Assembly (NCBI GenBank): GCA_037176885.1
Contig: JAWWNJ010000039.1
Span: 434,001 to 498,000 of the forward strand
Direction of reading: 5' to 3'
Source: Favolaschia claudopus
Taxonomy: Eukaryota > Basidiomycota > Agaricomycetes > Agaricales > Mycenaceae
DNA length: 64,000 nt
The translations under genes and the position numbers were made by a program. The notes beneath the pieces were generated by a model. It worked only from the letters and a program-made list of their open reading frames with translations, ran no database searches and was not told where the DNA came from. Positions within the stretch are counted from its first letter, which is position 1, and every line of letters begins with the position of its first letter. Of this stretch, positions 63,760 to 64,000 are shown piece after piece.

Positions 63760-64000
63760 GTTCAAGCGCGAATTGATGTGGTGTAAGCTCACGACAACAA
63801 GCACTGCCACCGATCGCGACTTTCACTCAACTTTCATTCAACTGCAAGTTCGCCACCACTGCAGAGGCCCGAGTTTACGATCTAAAAACAATACTTCTCT
63901 GCGTTTATTGTTTCCCCATTTGAATTTGATGATTCAAGCAACCCGTGCCCTCCAAAATATTCCTCCGGGCCGCCCAAGTGTGGTTTAAAAAGCACTCCAC

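Overview
The window is nuclear DNA of a filamentous basidiomycete, most likely an Agaricomycete (mushroom-forming, plant-matter-degrading). Nearly every gene is split by short GT-AG introns of about 45-70 nt. The gene products are eukaryotic, and the set includes Zn2Cys6 regulators, RSP5, CSC1-type channels and a single-polypeptide chorismate mutase. A GH131 enzyme with a fungal cellulose-binding module, a GH35 beta-galactosidase and a microsomal P450 fit a wood or litter decayer. Exons were joined by eye, so splice sites are predictions.

Layout. 1-9.2 kb: 3' part of a CSC1/TMEM63 channel gene, a secreted GH131-CBM1 glucanase, the 5' remnant of a Cu/Zn superoxide dismutase gene and a P450. 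10.8-17 kb: a small orphan membrane protein, an unidentified frame-broken gene, RIO1 kinase and mitochondrial ILV3. 18-25.5 kb: the most unusual stretch. It holds a Zn2Cys6 protein, a divergent septin-like GTPase whose frame runs on into a module with two Zn2Cys6 clusters, and a second divergent septin-like GTPase. 25.7-31.7 kb: ARO7, THI4, an AN1 zinc-finger protein with a CaaX end, and EAF7. 31.7-39 kb: UFD2, mitochondrial bL35, a histidine phosphatase and a sulfotransferase-like protein. 40-49.2 kb: an orphan secreted protein with a strong TATA box, RSP5, a Ras guanine-nucleotide exchange factor and ribosomal protein uL22. 50-64 kb: two orphan membrane proteins (one with seven membrane segments), thioredoxin, GH35, a glycine-rich surface-type protein and a WD40-cyclophilin.

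Together. The gene order is compact and often divergent: UFD2/bL35m share 94 bp, the phosphatase/sulfotransferase pair 158 bp and AN1/EAF7 208 bp. Most genes are housekeeping: proteostasis (UFD2, RSP5, AN1 protein, cyclophilin), ribosome production (RIO1, bL35m, uL22), and amino-acid or vitamin synthesis (ILV3, ARO7, THI4). The accessory content is the plant-polymer enzymes, the P450, the orphan secreted and membrane proteins, and the septin-like/Zn2Cys6 block, which is the best candidate for an undescribed system.
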